64,000 nucleotides of DNA from Arachis hypogaea (Eukaryota > Streptophyta > Magnoliopsida > Fabales > Fabaceae), in NCBI RefSeq assembly GCF_003086295.3, contig NC_092038.1, forward strand, positions 101,525,837 through 101,589,836. Direction: 5' to 3'. The notes under the pieces are model-generated. The model saw only the letters and a list, made by a program, of their open reading frames with translations, did no database searches and was not told where the DNA came from. Made by a program: the position numbers and the translations under genes. Of the stretch, positions 1-11,539 are shown piece after piece (positions within the stretch are counted from its first letter, which is position 1; every line of letters begins with the position of its first letter).

Positions 1-1272
1 TGCTCATTACATTGATCATGATTAGAAATTTTAAAAGAGGGTTATCAATTTTTGTCTTATTAAAAATCACAAAGGAGAAAGAATTGGTAGAAAAATTGAG
101 AGATGTCTTTTGGGGTGGGGGATATCTAAAGTGTTCACAATTACTATTGATAATGCTAGTTCTAATGATATTGCAATATCTTATCTAAGATACACTTGTC
201 TAATTATTGTCGCATGAATAGGTTCAAAAATTTCAAAAGGTTAGGGGAGAGAGATGCAGTATATGCTTTAATGCAAGGTGGTATTCCGAGGAATCTTGAT
301 TGGGACAATGCAAAACACTTTATGGAATTCTTGAAAACTTTGCATGATGTGACAAAGAGCGTGTCCGGTAGTTTGCTTGTGACTTCTTCTCAATATTTTC
401 ATGAGTTTTGTAAAATATTGCGAGTGTTCAAGGCTTCTTGTGGTAGTCGAGATCCATTACTTGGGAGTATGGCTGAGAGGATGAAACTTAAGTATGACAA
501 GTACTGGGGTAACATAAAAAACATTAATATGATTATTTTGTTGTTGTGGTTCTTGATCCTAGATACGAGTTGAAGTTTGTGAACTTTAGCTTTGAAAAGC
601 TATATGATAAGGATGATGCTGATTTTTTGTGTACAAAAGTGAAAGAGACCTTCTCCAAGATGTTTGAATGGGGATAGATCTTTTACTTCAGCAACAATAG
701 ATGGTGCATCAAATGTGGGAGTACCTGTTGGCGACATGGCTGGTGATTTTTTCAAGGAGATGCATTTTCATGAGATCATCAACAAGAATGAGGTGGATTT
801 GTATTTGATGGATGGTTTAGAGAAGCCTCGTGATCAAAATTCTTTTGACATTTTGAATTGGTGGAAGGTAAATTCTAGCAAGTATCCTATCTTATCCCAA
901 ATAGTTAGAGATGTCTTAGCAATGCCAGTCACGACTGTTACTTCAGAATAAGCTTTTAGCACCGGTGGAAGAGTGCTTAACAACTATAGGAGTTCTTTAA
1001 CTCCAAAGACAGTTGAGGCATTGATTTGCACACAAAATTGGCTTCGTGCTTCTCCAATAGCAACTGATTTTGAGGAGCTTATTGAGGAGTTTGAAAAACT
1101 TGAATTAGTTATGCAAAAAAGAAGTTTGAAGTTCCTTTCACAGTTTATGTTTATAATTTATAATCTATATTATGTTTATGTTTATAATCTATATTGATTA
1201 CTTTGTTTTGTATTTGTAGAAATTGCACCAACTCGAGAAGATGATGATGCGTCTGGTGTGGATTCAAATTAA
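1..1272 (+). pseudogene. hAT-superfamily transposase remnant (RICESLEEPER/DAYSLEEPER-like), 5' end outside window
   Basis: This is the C-terminal half of a cut-and-paste hAT transposase, readable only by changing frame and passing stops. Near 100-190 one frame reads GISKVFTITIDNASSND, the segment around a catalytic Asp in plant hAT proteins. An open stretch at 196-573 carries the following region (LKYDKYWG near its end). 664-951 reads NSFDILNWWKVNSSKYPILS, the start of the hAT C-terminal dimerisation domain. A TAA at 949-951 stands where family members have Ser, followed by [18 protein letters not shown]. The coding trace ends near 1272. At least two frameshifts and several stops mean it is dead. 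The family call is secure from the dimerisation motif; the exact clade is not resolved. Confidence 0.85.
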
Positions 1273-1665
1273 GCATGGTGGCTATTTTGGTTTTTATTTG
1301 GTTTAAAGTGACTGTTTCAGTTTTTTAAGTGTGTTTGTTTTTGTTGTTTGCTAGACATTTTTAATTATCTTTGTCTTATGTTTAATTGTTGGGACAAGTT
1401 TGTATTGAATTTGGATGTCATATACTCTTGTTATTCTAGTTTATTGACGGTTTTAAACTTCATTTTATGATGATTTAATTCTGATTATTAGGTTTAAAAA
1501 CACCAAAAAAACCGACCGAACTAAATCGCTATTGGTTCAGTTCGGTTCGATTTGGTTGTCCAAAAAATAGCCAACCGAACGGTTGGCATTGTTGTAAAAC
1601 CGAACAGGTCGATTCGGTTGATTTTCGGTCCAAAATCGAACCAAATTGAACCAATTACACTCCTA
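1273..1665 (+). mobile_element. 3' non-coding and terminal region of the hAT element
   Basis: After the transposase trace, about 390 bases of AT-rich DNA end in a block (about 1500-1665) dense in GGTTCGGTT/AACCGAAC repeats, typical of hAT subterminal binding sites. It stops at ...TTACACTCCTA, the reverse complement of a TAGGAGTG-type hAT end. From base 1666 the sequence reads as Mutator-like transposase in frame, so the border near 1665 is well placed. The expected 8-bp duplication cannot be checked because the left end is outside the window. Confidence 0.7.
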
Positions 1666-2195
1666 AAATCTATAATTGCAGAAGTTCAATCAAGGTTCAA
1701 CTACACCATCAGTTACCAAAAGGCTTGGTTGGCAAAGTAGAAGTTTATAGCCAAAGTTTTCGATGGTTGGAAAGATTCTTACCAAACTTTGTCATGGTGG
1801 TTCTCTGTCATAGTTCGGAAGATGCCTGGCTCAATTGTCCAAATAAAAAAATGACCCTGTACAACAAGAGTGAGGAGGCAGACGATATCAAGATATTTCA
1901 CCGTGTATTTTAGAATTTCAATCCATGTATTAGAGCGTTCAAGCATTGCAAGCATCTGATTCATGTTGACGACATACACCTTTACGAAAAATACAAAGGT
2001 GCACTTTTGGTTGTTGTTGCACAAGATGGGAACTAAAATAATGTACCTATTATTTTTGCTCTCGTGGAGGGAGAGACCGCTGATGTGTAACACTTTTTTT
2101 TTCAGTAATGTACGAAGACATGTTAGAAAAGACGGCGTGAGTATAATCTCAGACCGACATGAGTCAATCCGGGTAATAGTAAATTATTTTGGAGG
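1666..2195 (+). pseudogene. Mutator-like (MULE) transposase fragment
   Basis: The trace is a piece of the MULE/MuDR transposase (DDE core). Frame 1 gives SIIAEVQSRFNYTISY at 1669-1716, then PWWF-like WWFSVIVRKMPGSIVQI. Frame 3 gives FHRVF, a TAG stop where Trp is usual (1911-1913), then FNPCIRAFKHCKHLIHVDD and KYKGALLVVVAQDGN, which carries the first catalytic Asp (HVDD). A further stop and frameshift lead to SNVRRHVRKDGVSIISDRHE up to about 2195, containing the SDRH motif of the second Asp. It begins exactly where the hAT element stops, so the hAT probably inserted in this older MULE. It is non-functional. Confidence 0.85.
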
Positions 2196-2199
2196 TAAT

Positions 2200-3468
2200 T
2201 GGCAAATAAAATTCATGTTATACTGATATAACAAAAATATATTTATTCATTAAATATGTTTATTAATTTAAATGAATGAAGATTATAATAAATAATTATT
2301 TATTAATTATACTAATTTACATCAATATAAATATTTTGATTACTAATCATAAATAAAAACACTTATTTATTTAAATATTAAAATAAATAAATACAAATAT
2401 TTATTAAAATACAAGAAAAAAATAATATTTATTTATTGAAATCTTTATTTTTGAAAAATAATAACATTTATTTATTTATCAATATTTAAACTATCTATTA
2501 AATGCATAAAAAATAATCACATTATAATAAAAAAATCAAAAAATTATATATTCACATTTATATAAAATAAAATAATATTATACTGAACAAACAAAAATAT
2601 TATCCTAAAATAGTTTAATATATGATACTAATAATAACAAAAATAATATTAACTATAATTTGAAAAAATTAAATACATAAAAAAATAAAATTTATCAACT
2701 TACATAAACTAAATGATCCAAATAATTGCTAATATGTTCTTTAGGATCTGTATAATCATGAATTATTTTTAATTAATACAAACTTATAATATATTTTTTT
2801 TATATATGAAATCACTCTTTTTTCTTAACACTAACTCTCCTCCTTTTTTTTTTCGGAGATTTCCTCCCCAATATCTCTCTCTTCTCCTAAATGACCTTCA
2901 TTAAATGAATGCTGGGAGAGGGTTGAGCTCAAATTAAAGAACTTCAACCCTACCTTGCTTATTCTTGGAGAAAGGATGTGTCCTCTGCATGCAGACACTG
3001 CTCCAACACGTCCTCCTCATATTGAATAGGGTACTGTAACTCTTCGAAAACGTGCGAAATTTTTTACGAAAGTTACATGGATTAAGTGACTCAATAATTT
3101 TTACTTTTGAAAAATAATTATAATAAAATCTCTCCTATTTTTATATGAAATTATTTATTTAAAAAAATTTCCATGATTTTATTTTTTAGAAAATATAACG
3201 ATACCAAATATAAGAAAAAAAATTAATTATAGACACAGACGCACAAATTTTTATCTCAAAATAAAAATTCATGTATCGTTTGTATTATCTAAAAAGTATA
3301 ACATAATATAATATTAAATTTAAATAAATATAAAAAAACTGCATGAATAAAATAATTTGAGATCAAATTATCCGATTGTCCTAATCATAAATTGCAAACA
3401 TTTTTGTCTTGAATGACTTTTATATAATTTGCTACAAGTACATAATTCACTGTAAGATATATAAAATA
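2200..3468. other. AT-rich intergenic DNA, no gene recognised
   Basis: Very AT-rich sequence with runs such as aaataataat. No open frame has recognisable domains. A slightly less AT-rich island at about 2820-3060 contains pyrimidine stretches and a CTGCATGCAG palindrome but no identifiable product. Confidence 0.6.
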
Positions 3469-3837
3469 CGGATACATTATGTTTTTTTGTTTTTAAAATT
3501 TGTCAAAAATTTTAAAAATATTTTTAAGTTTTATTTTATTTTAATTTGGTCTTAAAAATTTTTTATTAGTATTAAATATATTTCTGATAACTAAATTTTT
3601 AAAAAATTTAAAACCAATTTAACAATAATGTATAAAAATTATGCTTGATTTAATTGTATTGAGGATTGATCTTATGAAATTATTGTTAAATTGGTCTTAA
3701 ATTTTTTGAAAAAATAGCCGTCAGAAGTATATTTGATGCAAATAAAAATTTTTTGGAATACAATTAAAACAAAATAAAACTTATAAATATTTTTAAAATT
3801 TTTACCAAATTTCAGAGAGAAAAAATATACTTTACCC
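3469..3837. mobile_element. Foldback MITE with long terminal inverted repeats, Stowaway-like
   Basis: The left arm (about 3469-3629) and right arm (about 3679-3837) are imperfect reverse complements over about 150 bases. For example, ACCAATTTAACAATAAT at 3613-3629 pairs exactly with ATTATTGTTAAATTGGT at 3679-3695, leaving a loop of about 50 bases. The outer ends are CGGATACATT and, reversed, GGGTAAAGTA. A TA dinucleotide flanks both sides (3467-3468 and 3838-3839), as for Tc1/mariner-derived Stowaway elements. No coding capacity. Ends are good to a few bases. Confidence 0.75.
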
Positions 3838-3876
3838 TAAAACAAATTATATTAGAAGTAACTAAACACATATTGA

Positions 3877-4043
3877 AAATGGATCCTCTCTATTTTTTTT
3901 ATCACAAAGGAGAATAAAGTGTAATTTTCCACCTTTAATTCTACAAATGGGACTAAAAATAAATGAGAGAGAGAATACAATGAAGAGTGAGATCTTCCAC
4001 TGGATACCATCTAGTTTTTTTTCCACTGGAAAGGATCCACTTC
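3877..4043. mobile_element. Short MITE-like inverted-repeat element
   Basis: The left end AAATGGATCCTCTC (from 3877) and right end GGAAAGGATCCACTT (to 4043) are near reverse complements around a shared GGATCC core, enclosing about 140 bases. No target duplication could be fixed, so the superfamily is unknown. Confidence 0.5.
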
Positions 4044-4096
4044 CCATAATATGTAGGAGGGCAAAACGAATTACTAGGGATCACTATGGAGCTTAA

Positions 4097-4398
4097 GGTT
4101 AGTTTGGGTTGGTTTTTAAAAAAATATTTATTTTTTCATTTTTTTTTAAATTTTAAAAGATAAAAACTATTTCACATCTGGATAGGCCTTTTTTTCAAAA
4201 AAAGTTTTAAGTATTAAAAATATTTTTTATTTTTAATTTTTTTAAAGTAATGTATTGTTAGCTTTTAAAAAAAAATTTATTTTTTAAATAACTATTTTTT
4301 AAAAAAAATATATCCAAATAAATTTAAAATTGAATAAAAGTACTTTATTTTTTAAAAGAATACTTTTAAACTAAAGAGAAAAACAATTCAAACTAACC
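4097..4398. mobile_element. MITE-like element, about 300 bp, AT-rich
   Basis: The left end GGTTAGTTTGGGTTGGTTTT (from 4097) matches the reverse complement of the right end, GGTTAGTTTGAATTGTTT (ending 4398). Between them lies poly-A/T-rich sequence. A TAA precedes the left end, but no clear matching duplication is seen at the right, so the superfamily is open. Confidence 0.6.
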
Positions 4399-5119
4399 AA
4401 CACTTGGTAGTGTGGCCAACAAACTATCATGAATTACATGTAAATTTAATTCAAAAGTCTTTCCAACAAATTATAAAGATGATTAGATCTGCTTCGTCTA
4501 TGGCCTACCTTTATGTGATACTTGCATTGTATGCTTTTGAAATCTCTCGAGTGATGTTTTGGAAGGAGATGAAAATGGATGGTTTATCGTCGGATCAAAC
4601 GAACTTATAGGTTTTTGATGAAAATGGAAGGAGATGAAATCTCTCCCCAGTTGCACATAATTTATGGCTGCCTCCTACAGTTTTCTGTATACATGTAATT
4701 TGTGGCAATAAATAATGAACTACTTTAATTCGTACCCTCACATGGATCATGCTCAAACACTTAAATACTTAAATGTGGCAATTCATTATAGGTTATCGCG
4801 AATTATGTTAAATTATGTAATTTATAGAAATCTCTAACAAATTACATAGAAACGAAAGAGGACTGAAATGTAAATTTTTTACAAAAGTTACAATTGGATA
4901 ATATTTAACTCAATTTTATTTATTTAAGTAATTTGCAAAATAATGTAATTATTAGACTATAAATTCAACTACACAATTAGAACGCAAGAGAAAATATTAA
5001 ATAAAAGATTTTGTACCAGCTATTAATTAAAGGTGATGAACAAATAAAAAATAATCAAATAAGAGTAAAGTTAAAAAATCCTAATTTATGCTTTTAATTG
5101 TGCACCTAAAGTTTAAAAA
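4399..5119. other. AT-rich intergenic DNA, nothing recognised
   Basis: No coding, RNA or repeat structure could be supported here. The 68-codon open frame at 4404-4610 has no recognisable features. Confidence 0.5.
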
Positions 5120-5349
5120 CTTATGATGTATGAACACTGATACGGACACGGATACGAGACACAACATAACACGAGACACGCATATATATAAAATATAAGA
5201 TAATTTTTAGATAAATTATAATGATATTTTGATATTTTATTGATATTAAAACATAAACTAATTTTTTAATTATTTTAATATCTTGTTTTAATTATATAAA
5301 ATATTTAAAATAATTTTTATTTTAATAAATAATAATATATACTATTTTT

Positions 5350-6649
5350 CAGTGTTCTGAAAATCGAACTGGACTGGCCGGTTCAACTGGTTAACCGAAA
5401 ACCGGTTTCCTAGCCAATTCGGTTGAAGTAAAAAATTGTCTGGCAAAAAACCAATGAAAACCAGTCAAACCGGCAATTAATCGGTGAACCGCTTGAACCG
5501 GATAATTTTTTACCGATTTTTAATTTAAAAAATAAAAAATATATATAAAACCCTTCCCTTCTCTTTCGCACACACCCACAACCCAGTCACCACCCAGCCC
5601 CTCTCTGTCTGTCTCTGATCTCCACACAAAACCCTAGCCGCTCTCTTTCTCCCAGACCGCCAGCAGCAGCAGCTGGCGACCAGCGCCGCCGTCACCGACG
5701 AACTCTTCTCCTCAGCCAGCGTCGAGCCCCGCCATCGCATTCTCTTCTCCTGGATCGCTTCACCTCACGTCGCCAGATATGCTCGCTGTTGATGTCACCG
5801 CCTCTGTCTTCGTCGTCGCTGGCCACCTTGAAATCGTGTTTCCATCGGTCCGTCCTCATCGTCAATCCCTCTCTCTTGCGCGTCAAGCCTGTCTTCAATC
5901 CCCTCTGTGCCCGAGCTCACTTTCCCTCTTCCATCGCCGTCACTTGGATTCCTCCTTTGCCGCCGATCTTCAATTTACTTTTGCTTGTTTTAGTACTTTA
6001 TTTGGTTTCTGATTTCTGATTCTGAGTTTGCTAATTTCTGCTTAGCTTGAGTTTATGAATTTCTGAGTTTGTAAGCAGATCCCTACCCTGCTTCAGTTTT
6101 CATTTTTGGGAGTTAATTGCTGTTTTTTTGGATTTGATTATGTTGATTGTTGCTTGTTTGTCTGGGTTAATTGTTGTTTTTTCATTGCTGCCTTCTGCAT
6201 TTGATCTCTATTGGGTGCTGCTATCTTCTGGTTTTTAGTTTTTTTATTTTGTTAATTAAATAAATTAATCAGATTTTTGTGATTTCGTATTTGTAAGTTT
6301 TAAATTATGAGTTTGTTATGTTTTTAATTTGTTACTGCAATTTGATTTCATAGTCTGTTTGTTTGATTTCAAATTTAAATTTAAATTATGATTATGTTTG
6401 CAAATTCAATGGTTAGTAGTTATTACTAATTTGTTTGTTATTTATTATTATTAGGTTATAAATTTAAATTTTAAATTTTAAATTTTATTAGGTTAAATTT
6501 TATTGAAATTTAAATATTTAAAATTATATAGTAAATTTTTAATAATTTTATTTAATATTTAATTAATCGGTCGAATCCCGGTTGAACCATTAAATCAGTG
6601 AATCAGTCACCTCACCGGTTTATTGATCTGTCTGATTCTCGCAACCTTG
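5350..6649. mobile_element. Non-autonomous hAT-like element carrying a gene-like segment
   Basis: The left end is CAGTGTTCTGAAAATCGAAC. The right end, reversed, is CAAGGTTGCGAGAATCAGAC, and 14 of the first 23 positions match. Flanking 8-mers CTATTTTT (5342-5349) and CTATTTCT (6650-6657) agree at 7 of 8, as expected for a hAT target duplication. Both subterminal zones are full of CCGGTT/GGTTCAACC repeats. The interior has no transposase but includes a GC-rich, gene-5'-end-like block at about 5560-5960. It lies inside the Mutator-type element at 5120-6871. Confidence 0.7.
5558..6400 (+). other. Gene-5'-end-like segment captured inside the hAT-like element
   Basis: Within an AT-rich element, about 5558-5960 is abruptly GC/CT-rich with CTCTCTGTCTGTCTCTG, AAACCCTAGCCG, CAGCAGCAGCAG and many CpGs, resembling a plant 5' UTR and first coding exon. 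It is followed by a T-rich, TTG-rich stretch (about 5985-6400) resembling a leader intron. Overlapping open frames of 76-77 codons (5779-6012 and 5789-6019) have Ser/Arg/Pro-rich composition and no recognisable domain. I cannot name the source gene. Confidence 0.4.
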
Positions 6650-6899
6650 CTATTTCTAAATTTATTTTAAGAATACATGTTAAGAATAAGGTTGGATACA
6701 TTAGCATGTGATTGTATTTAGGTGTGTCTGTTTGTGTCTGGAGAATTTTTTTTATTAAGACACATTTGGACACAGTAGACATGTGTGTTAGACAAGTGTC
6801 GATGGGTTTCATATTTAAAACGTGTCCGACATGCAGAGATGACAACTCAACAAAGTGTCTATGCTTCATAGCTTAAAAGAGTTTAAAGAAAAATCAAAT

Positions 6900-7093
6900 A
6901 TAAATGTTATTTTTTAAAAGCATAAAACAGGTAAAAAAAGTTAACAACTTTCTTTATTTAGAAACTAAGAGGATAATTACGAGGATAAACCAAGACTTTA
7001 AATTATTTTTCATCAGATAATAATACCTAGTATCTTATTATTAACAAGAATATCAATATAACTAATATATAAATGTCCTGATATCTCCTAACA
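6900..7093 (-). repeat. Probable 3' LTR fragment of the copia remnant
   Basis: On the minus strand the copia coding trace is followed by GGGAATGTTAGGAGATATCA, the usual arrangement of a purine stretch followed by an LTR beginning TGTTAGGA (from 7093 leftward). The LTR's other end was not identified; it may be cut by the Mutator-type element near 6871. Confidence 0.5.
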
Positions 7094-7679
7094 TTCCCAA
7101 TTAAACTTAAGTGGAAGCTAATGAAATTATGTTGAGTTTGGCCATAAGATTTCAAAATCTAGCATTATGATGAGCAATATAAATAGTAATTCAGTTGTCA
7201 CAATAAAAATCAATTGTGAAGGCAGAAGAGTCCTCATGTCTTCAACAAGTCAATGAATCAAGATTAATTCATAAGTGTGGTGAGCATGATACTCAGCTTT
7301 GGTGCTTGATCAAGCAGTAAAACTCTATTTTTTGACACGCCATGAGATAAGAAAGTCACCAAAACATAAATAGTAGCCATAAGTATAATGACAATTATTA
7401 AGGTCATTGGCCCAATCAATATCAGAATATGCTTGAAGAATAAGAGAAGAATGAGTAGAAAAATAAAAACATGAAACATAGTGTTTTTAATATAGCAAAA
7501 AATCTGAAAAACAACAGCATAATAAGTACTACGAGGGATTGATAAATTTATATAACAACATAATCAGGACATGAAATATTAAGACGTGTAATAATTAAGT
7601 AGGCAAGACTACTAAACCAATTTCATGGAGAGAGTTGGATTATCCAAAACATCTCGTCTTTAGTAGTAAAGTGAGCATT
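7094..7679 (-). pseudogene. Ty1/copia pol remnant: end of reverse transcriptase and RNase H
   Basis: Read on the minus strand with frame changes: NAHFTTKDEM (7679 leftward), then a Leu-Val-Gly/Tyr-Leu-x-Ile-Thr-Arg motif region, a CYIKNTMFHV-like segment, then AYSDIDWANDLNNCHYTYGY and FLISWRVKK (about 7436-7330), and SSTKAEYHA (about 7300-7270). These are the conserved copia RNase H blocks: SDxDWAxD with a catalytic Asp, and SSTxAEYxA with a catalytic Glu. Stops follow RVKK and occur at other points, so the gene is dead. The upstream part of the same gene resumes at 62725, beyond the nest; the LARD insertion (TSD GCATT) separated them. Confidence 0.8.
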
Positions 7680-10600
7680 TATAACACGTCAATTCTCCAT
7701 AGAGTTATTCTCAAAAATTCTGTGATGAGAAATTCGATAAATATCTGAAAATCACCTCATTATAAAATAATAAGGCGGATTTAGACTTGACAAGTGAAAA
7801 GAACAGTATAGATATATCATTAGGTTTAGTTAACTATGAACCAACACACATTAAACCGCTTTCTTTCTCTTGGTTCAGCCGAACCAGAGTCAAAATCCCA
7901 TCATCAGAAGAACTTAACTATGATTAGCCTTAATTTTCTTACTTCTTCTACCTCTGATGACCAAACCTGAGAAGGAGCCCCAACCACAGTTCCACCTCTT
8001 GGTTAGCTCTTCCATTAAATGCTCATCCTTATGTGTTTTATTGAGAAGAAACCAACAAAACCTCTGCACCGTCTCATCCCACCTCCTCTTCTTCTATTTA
8101 ATGAACCCAGTGCTTTTCATCCTCTTCAAAATTAAAACATGCACAAATGGAAGAAAGAACAGAGAAAAGAATGAAATGAAGCTGAGGGAGAAGGAAGGAG
8201 CCATCCAAAGCAAGAAGATAGACTGCATTCCTCATCATTTTGAATCTTTGAAGCATCCTTGCTGGGTGAGAACCAACAACTCTGTTTCTCTTCTTCTTCT
8301 TCAAATTCAAAGAAAGAAATTCTGTTCTTTCTCCTTGTTCCATTTCTGCCATTCTAATTTCAATTTCTGCTAGAACAGTGGTAACCATAAGTAAAAGAGG
8401 AGTGATAACTCTTCTCTTGCTCAAACTTGGATCGGCCACTTGTTCGTAGGGGGAGTGACCGAAGCTTCAATTTCGTGTGGTTAGGATCTCTAATTCAACG
8501 AAGAAGCATAAACAGAATTTTGAACTTCAAAAGAGGTAAGGGTTTGAATGTTTAGAAGGATATGTTTGTGACTGATTGATGGTACTGTTGGTGAATTGTA
8601 GGTTTGATAATGTTACTTGCGGTTTTATGTTGCTATGTGCAGAATTTACTTGAAGGCTAAAGGCCATGTTTTATGATTGAATTAGTTGGTAGTATAAGCT
8701 GTTGTGCTTGAGATGGGTTCTGTTATAACTAAACCCAGTTGAATGATGATGAATGATGATTTATTATGTGATTGAATGATAAAAAGTGCATGTGGAAATT
8801 CTGTTTTTAACATGATGCAGAAAAATGAATGTTCACTTGTGTATAAGCACTTGAAAACTTGGAAAATATTGACTCTGGATTTTTGGGACTGTGCTAATCA
8901 CTCTAGCAACTTTGGTTAGTCACAACAAAGTTGGAATTATGGTTTTAGAGGAATTTTAGGCTTAAATATAAGATTTGGTATGTGAGGTTGTTGGAATCAC
9001 TTGATGCAGAAATTATTTTTGGAAGAAATTATTATTTTTCTGTAATAGTCTGGACCACCTTTTTGGAAGAAATTATTTTTCTGTAAAACTTAAGTGTGTC
9101 TTGAATGTGCCATAAAATTTCAAGGGATTTGGCCAAGTGGTTTAAATGATATGAAGTTTTGAAAACAGTAGCTGCTGCATAATTTTTCTGGTTTTCTGGT
9201 TCTGCAACGTCAATTTCAAACCACTGGAACTTTTGTTTTACGTAACATTTTAAGTTGCTACTAAATGGGTTTTGAAGATCTGTATCTTCACTTTAATTGA
9301 GTACAAATTTCATGTTCATATCTATTTTGTAGACTTAATTAAGTCACTTGGAAGCTAGGTTGCTTGCTGGAAATTCTGAACTGATATATGAAAACAAGGC
9401 ATTACTTCCAATTGAGAATTAATTAATCAAATGAAGTGATATGAACTTAAAACTTGTTTGTTCTGAAACTTAGAAAAGTTGAGTGTAATATACTCAAAAT
9501 TTAGAAGCAACGGATTAGAATTGAAATTATATTGGATTTTATAAAAACACTACTACTTGCTGTTTTTCTGAATCTTTACAAGTGCAGTAGCAGAATTTTA
9601 AAACCTTGTATAAAATCCAATTCTAATCCAAATACAGTAGAATCTAATTCAAAGTAAACGTTAGGATCTCTAGCGTTACTTTGATAAGAGAGATAGTCCG
9701 TACGTAAGCTTTCACAAGATAAAAACCACACAAGACAGCAAGGTGCTGTTCCAACAAACCAAGAATAACAGTCTCGGGTTTTTCTCAATAGCTGGAGATA
9801 GACTGCCCCAAAAAATATGATTTTTAGTTCTTTAGAAACTTGAGTTCAATACAAACATGTGGACATAAAGTTTACGTAAATCTGAGTTTGTTTGTGATAT
9901 TAATTGTTAGATAGAAAACCGGTTGCCAAAAAGGTATTAGGCTAAACAAGCTAAGAAATGAATAAGAATGCAAGTTACCCCGAAGAAGGTTAAAGTTAAA
10001 AGGGTGATGCGGAGGTATGTTTAGTAATATGGTGATGTGGATGTATGCTTAGTTATGTGGTGATGCAGAGGTATGTATATTTATAAGGTGATGCAGAGGC
10101 ATGATGAAAAGACAGGAAATAAAAAACAATGAATGAAAAGGATAGTTGAAGGTTATTTATTTGACTTGGCCTTTGTGCCAAACTGCTAATGCAGAGGTGC
10201 CCGCCTGACTGATAGCCTATGATTGTTAATGCGTGAATGTCTGCCTAACTGATAGCATATTGTATGTTGAATGGGCATTTGTGCCAAATTGCTAATGCGA
10301 AAGTGTCTGCCTAACTGATAGCCTGAGATTGCTAATGCGGAAATGTTCGTCTAATGGATAGCACTGTTCCTTACTGTGATACACATTAAAATGTTATTAT
10401 AATGAGGCCTAATTGACACGGATAACCGTGATACCAAGGTGTCTAATTGACACAGTAAAGGGACCATATTCGGGGTTCACTCCGAGTAACATCGGGTTGC
10501 GGGTAGACAACCAACGCATGAGCTCATGGCCTACACTAGGAATAGGCTTGCATCATAAATTGTTTGCACATTTGATTGTGATTGTTTACTGTTCATTCTT

Positions 10601-11539
10601 TCTGCAATGTGCCATCTGCTTCTTGTTAATTCTCTATTTTCTAATTCTTGTCTGTATTTTAAGATTATGACGTAACTTTCTCAAAGCTTAGAATAAGATA
10701 ATAGAGTTAAGAATAATAGTCATAGAGAATAGCGTGAGAACGGCATTCATCCCAAAGAAAGATGCCAAGAAATACGGAAGTAGCTGAGAGACTTAGTAAG
10801 CGAGTTATTACGATAGAACCAAAACTCTAGGTTTCACAAGAAAGATACACTTTCACGATCACCTTATTGGGAATCATATAGGTTCTCACCCCTTCCTTTT
10901 CCCTTCCCCCACAGATGGAAGATCCAGACTTGATTGCCGCCACAGGAGTTATATTCAGAGAGGTACCAGAGGAGCACGTGTTGTCGGACCCTACAGGAGA
11001 TGCTCGAAACTAGTCTTGAGCTGATGGTTGCAAAGTTTTGCCTCGACGGTAGAAAGAATGTACGATAGATGGTATTCATTCCTTAGACTTTGTTTTCCCT
11101 TACTTCTGTGGCATTTTTTGAGGGATAAGACTTGATATTTTCTTTTCTTTTAGCCCGGGTACCAATTTAAGGGTTTTCTATATGAACCAAGTATCTAGAA
11201 AGTTGTCAGTTATATATATATATAACTATGTCAAGTTTGTATGAACTAACTTAAGACGTATATATGTATGAAAGCTTTTTTGTGATCTTATTACTAAATT
11301 TAATTTTGCTGTTAGTCTGGTGTTTATCTTATATTGTATATCTCTGAAGATGTTCATGGTTTTGTTAATAGGTTTGTTAAAAAAAGTATGTTATAAAAAT
11401 AAGTTAACATACGCGATTCCGTAGTTCGAAAGGCTTATATGTAGTAAATATTATCGAGTTTAGAGTTTTACAGGGCTACTGGGAAGTAACACCTGATGAC
11501 TGGCAGTGATCTGGACCTGTCGGAAATTGGGTCATTACA
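7680..11539 (+). repeat. 5' LTR of the LARD (about 3.86 kb)
   Basis: It begins TATAACACGTCAATTCTCC and ends TTGGGTCATTACA. It aligns over its length with the second copy starting at 12169 (TATAACACCCCAATTCTCC), by eye with several percent divergence and small indels. It serves as the empty-site reference CACCTTATTGGG (about 10861-10872) for insertions in LTR2. It contains open frames with Ser/Leu-rich composition (for example 7957-8373), but these are not kept in the other LTR and I do not call them genes. Confidence 0.85.
9990..10380 (+). repeat. Degenerate tandem repeats in LTR1
   Basis: Two arrays lie side by side. At about 9998-10110, GGTGATGYRGAGGTATG units recur every 30-40 bases. At about 10165-10370, GCTAATGCRGARRTG ... 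CTGCCTAACTGATAGC units recur every 50-65 bases. The same arrays occur in LTR2 at about 14436-14800, so they predate the element's insertion. Confidence 0.7.

Larger units (their letters stand above)
5120..6871. mobile_element. Mutator-type terminal-inverted-repeat element, interrupted by the hAT-like element
   Basis: The left end (from about 5120) reads CTTATGATGTATGAACACTG followed by ACGGACACGGATACGAGACAC. The right end, reversed from about 6871, reads GCTATGAAGCATAGACAC, with further GTGTCCGACATG and GTGTC repeats inside. These imperfect terminal repeats of GACAC/GTGTC words recall a common plant MULE-type MITE. Flanking 9-mers GTTTAAAAA (5111-5119) and GCTTAAAAG (6871-6879) agree at 7 of 9 positions, fitting the 9-bp Mutator duplication. 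Borders are approximate. Confidence 0.55.

Noticed and set aside
7957..8373. 138-codon open frame in LTR1 and its partial match at 12446-12688
   Set aside because: Both lie in LTR copies; the frame is shortened in the second copy and overlaps another open frame on the minus strand. Composition only, no domain.
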